Source: Fundidesulfovibrio terrae | GTDB lineage: Bacteria > Desulfobacterota > Desulfovibrionia > Desulfovibrionales > Desulfovibrionaceae | Direction: 5' to 3' | Assembly (NCBI RefSeq): GCF_022808915.1 | Contig: NZ_JAKZFS010000004.1 | Span: 248,001 to 312,000, forward strand | DNA length: 64,000 bases | Shown: positions 62,641 to 64,000 of the stretch, in pieces | How positions within the stretch are numbered: the stretch's first letter is position 1 | Layout of the letters: each line of letters opens with the position of its first letter | Position numbers and translations under genes: made by a program | The notes under the pieces: model-generated | What the model saw: the letters and a program-made list of their open reading frames with translations, nothing else | Databases searched by the model: none | What the model was told of the DNA's origin: nothing

Positions 62641-64000
62641 CTAGGCCGCCTTCGGCAAGGCCTGGGCTTTCATCTCCCTCCACCACTTGTACCCGAGCAC
62701 CCCGAACGGGGCCAGCCCGCCCGCTTCGGCGATTTCGCGGATTCCCAGAAGGCCGAGGCCGAAGTAGAGGCCGGCGCCGAGAAGCGTGGCCGTCAGCACC
62801 GGCCGCACCGCCCGCCATTTGATCAGCCCCATCTCCCGCTGGCAGGAGTACGTGGTGCAGCAGCACACCACGCCCTTGGTGATCACGATGGCCAGCCCCG
62901 CGCCGAGAAGCGGCATCTTGGGGATGAGCAGGGCGCACATCACGATGTTCAGGGCCAGGCCGCCGGCGTAGATCCAGAACAGGGCGTTCTGGCGGTGCTG
63001 GCTCATCATCAGGTAGGCCGCCAGGTTGTGCACGAAGCTGAACATCACCGACGGCACCAGCCATTTCTGCAGCCACATGGCGTCCACGTAGCTCTTGCCG
63101 TAGATGAGCCCGATGATGCGGTCGGACTCCACGAACAAAAAGAACATCACCGGGATGGACGCGCCCAGAAGCCACTTGACCGAGTTGTCCTTGAGGCGGT
63201 CGAAGCCCTCCTTGTCGTGGCGCCACAGCCCCACGAACAGGGGGAACAGCACGCTCTTCATGAGCAGGCTGGAGATGGGTATCTGGATGGCGTCCACCAC
63301 CTCCCAGGTGGCCGAATACTGCGCCACAGCGTAGGGGCCGGAGAACTTCTGCAAAAAGAACAGGTTGGCCTTGTTGTACAGGATGGAGAAGAAGGCCAGC
63401 AGCACAAACACCAGCCCGCCCTTGGCCGTGTTCCAGGTGCGGGCCAGGGCTTTGCCCTTGAGGGCCAGGCTCTGGATGTCGGTCTTGTTCACCGCCACCC
63501 AGGCCCCGCCGACCAGCGAGATGCCGTTCTCGATCAGCTTGAAGAGCGCGATCCAGTGGGGCGCGAACCCCAGCGCCAGGGTGCCCAGCGCCCAGCCGTA
63601 GCCGCACACGGCGGCGACCGACCTGATGCGCGCCTCCAGATCCTGCCTGCCCTGCACCCGGCAGGCCACGAAGAAGCTCGAGGCCAGGGCCTCCAGGCCC
63701 ACGCCCGCCGTGATCACCTGGATCAGGTTGGTGAGTCCGGCCGTGTAGCGCTGCTGGGTGATGAACACCCACACCCCGAGCCACCCCAGCACCAGGATGA
63801 GCCCCTTGATGAGGGTGTACTGGGCCAGGATGTCGCCCTTGTTGCCGTATTTCTTGGAAAGCGACGACACCAGCGGCTGGTTCAGGCCGAATTCGCCCAG
63901 AAACAGCACGATCATGGCCGTGTTGAAGGCCAGCTGGAACTCGCCATAATGGCTCTGGTCCACGCGGGCCAGATAGATGAAGAAGCACGTGTGCAGGACG
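62641..64000 (-). CDS. Wzx-like polysaccharide flippase (MATE/MOP superfamily), N-terminus beyond window
   Basis: At least 452 residues. The reading frame continues upstream through the window end (FFIYLARVDQSHYGEF), so the first helix is missing and an apparent start at 63963 is not the true one. The N-terminal pattern FIYLAR(x)DQSHYGEFQLAF is typical of Wzx/PST flippases. About twelve membrane helices are expected; FFSILYNKANLFFLQKFSGP and SSLLMKSVLFPLFVGLW are in the centre. It should flip a lipid-linked oligosaccharide across the inner membrane, matching the glycosyltransferases to its left. Confidence 0.88.
   Translation of the reverse strand, partial: VLHTCFFIYLARVDQSHYGEFQLAFNTAMIVLFLGEFGLNQPLVSSLSKKYGNKGDILAQYTLIKGLILVLGWLGVWVFITQQRYTAGLTNLIQVITAGVGLEALASSFFVACRVQGRQDLEARIRSVAAVCGYGWALGTLALGFAPHWIALFKLIENGISLVGGAWVAVNKTDIQSLALKGKALARTWNTAKGGLVFVLLAFFSILYNKANLFFLQKFSGPYAVAQYSATWEVVDAIQIPISSLLMKSVLFPLFVGLWRHDKEGFDRLKDNSVKWLLGASIPVMFFLFVESDRIIGLIYGKSYVDAMWLQKWLVPSVMFSFVHNLAAYLMMSQHRQNALFWIYAGGLALNIVMCALLIPKMPLLGAGLAIVITKGVVCCCTTYSCQREMGLIKWRAVRPVLTATLLGAGLYFGLGLLGIREIAEAGGLAPFGVLGYKWWREMKAQALPKAA

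Overview
The window is high-GC bacterial chromosome. Gene content points to a sulfate-reducing deltaproteobacterium of the Desulfovibrionaceae (Desulfovibrio, Fundidesulfovibrio or a close relative): three methyl-accepting chemotaxis proteins, several c-di-GMP enzymes, YeeE/rhodanese sulfur-handling genes, a TauE/SafE exporter, and a complete GAK gene set. The taxonomy is inference from gene content; no rRNA, tRNA, CRISPR array, transposase or clear prophage was seen.

Layout. 1-7.1 kb: YifB/ComM-type ATPase (cut by the window start), a TPR lipoprotein, a chemoreceptor, then lepA and lepB. 7.3-11.7 kb: a translationally coupled operon of a secreted rhodanese-like protein, two YeeE/YedE membrane proteins (the second fused to three rhodanese domains), a thiamine-binding-type MTH1187 protein and a CpoB/YbgF-like lipoprotein. 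11.9-19.5 kb: a second chemoreceptor, a PIN-PhoH ATPase, a three-gene envelope set ending in a lipoprotein made of short Tyr/Asp/Gly repeats, a TauE-like exporter and a small Rap1a/Tai-like secreted protein. 19.6-21.0 kb: a diguanylate cyclase.

21.2-28.1 kb is the most interesting block: seven tightly packed genes encoding an XXXCH-domain protein, a PHP-like putative metal hydrolase, an amphi-Trp-domain protein, a PhoU-phosphotransferase fusion, an ATP-grasp ligase, an HprK-related kinase and a CofD-like protein. This is a full GAK system, whose biochemical role is, as far as I know, unestablished. An AT-rich secreted-protein gene and a cluster of inverted repeats follow it. 29.3-33.1 kb holds an EAL-CBS-GGDEF protein, an unknown protein and a small GNAT.

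33.3-64 kb is mainly envelope and glycan biosynthesis: two asparagine-synthetase-type amidotransferases flanking a methyltransferase and a GT4; polyprenol-phosphate-type GT2 and GT39 enzymes; two multi-pass membrane proteins; a radical SAM/SPASM protein with a zinc dehydrogenase and a second GT4; a GT21-like glycosyltransferase; and a Wzx-like flippase cut by the window end. Inside it (42.1-49.0 kb) an alpha-oxoamine synthase, an FtsX-type ABC transporter, a TolC-like channel, a periplasmic adaptor and a large GNAT-fold protein form one operon. With the GT21-like enzyme this suggests synthesis and export of a sphingoid-type or other amino-alcohol lipid. A third chemoreceptor, an XRE regulator and a Cys-rich orphan interrupt the region.

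Four intergenic gaps carry related GC-rich palindromic repeats whose two arms vary together. Start codons were chosen by Shine-Dalgarno spacing. Several genes use GTG or TTG.
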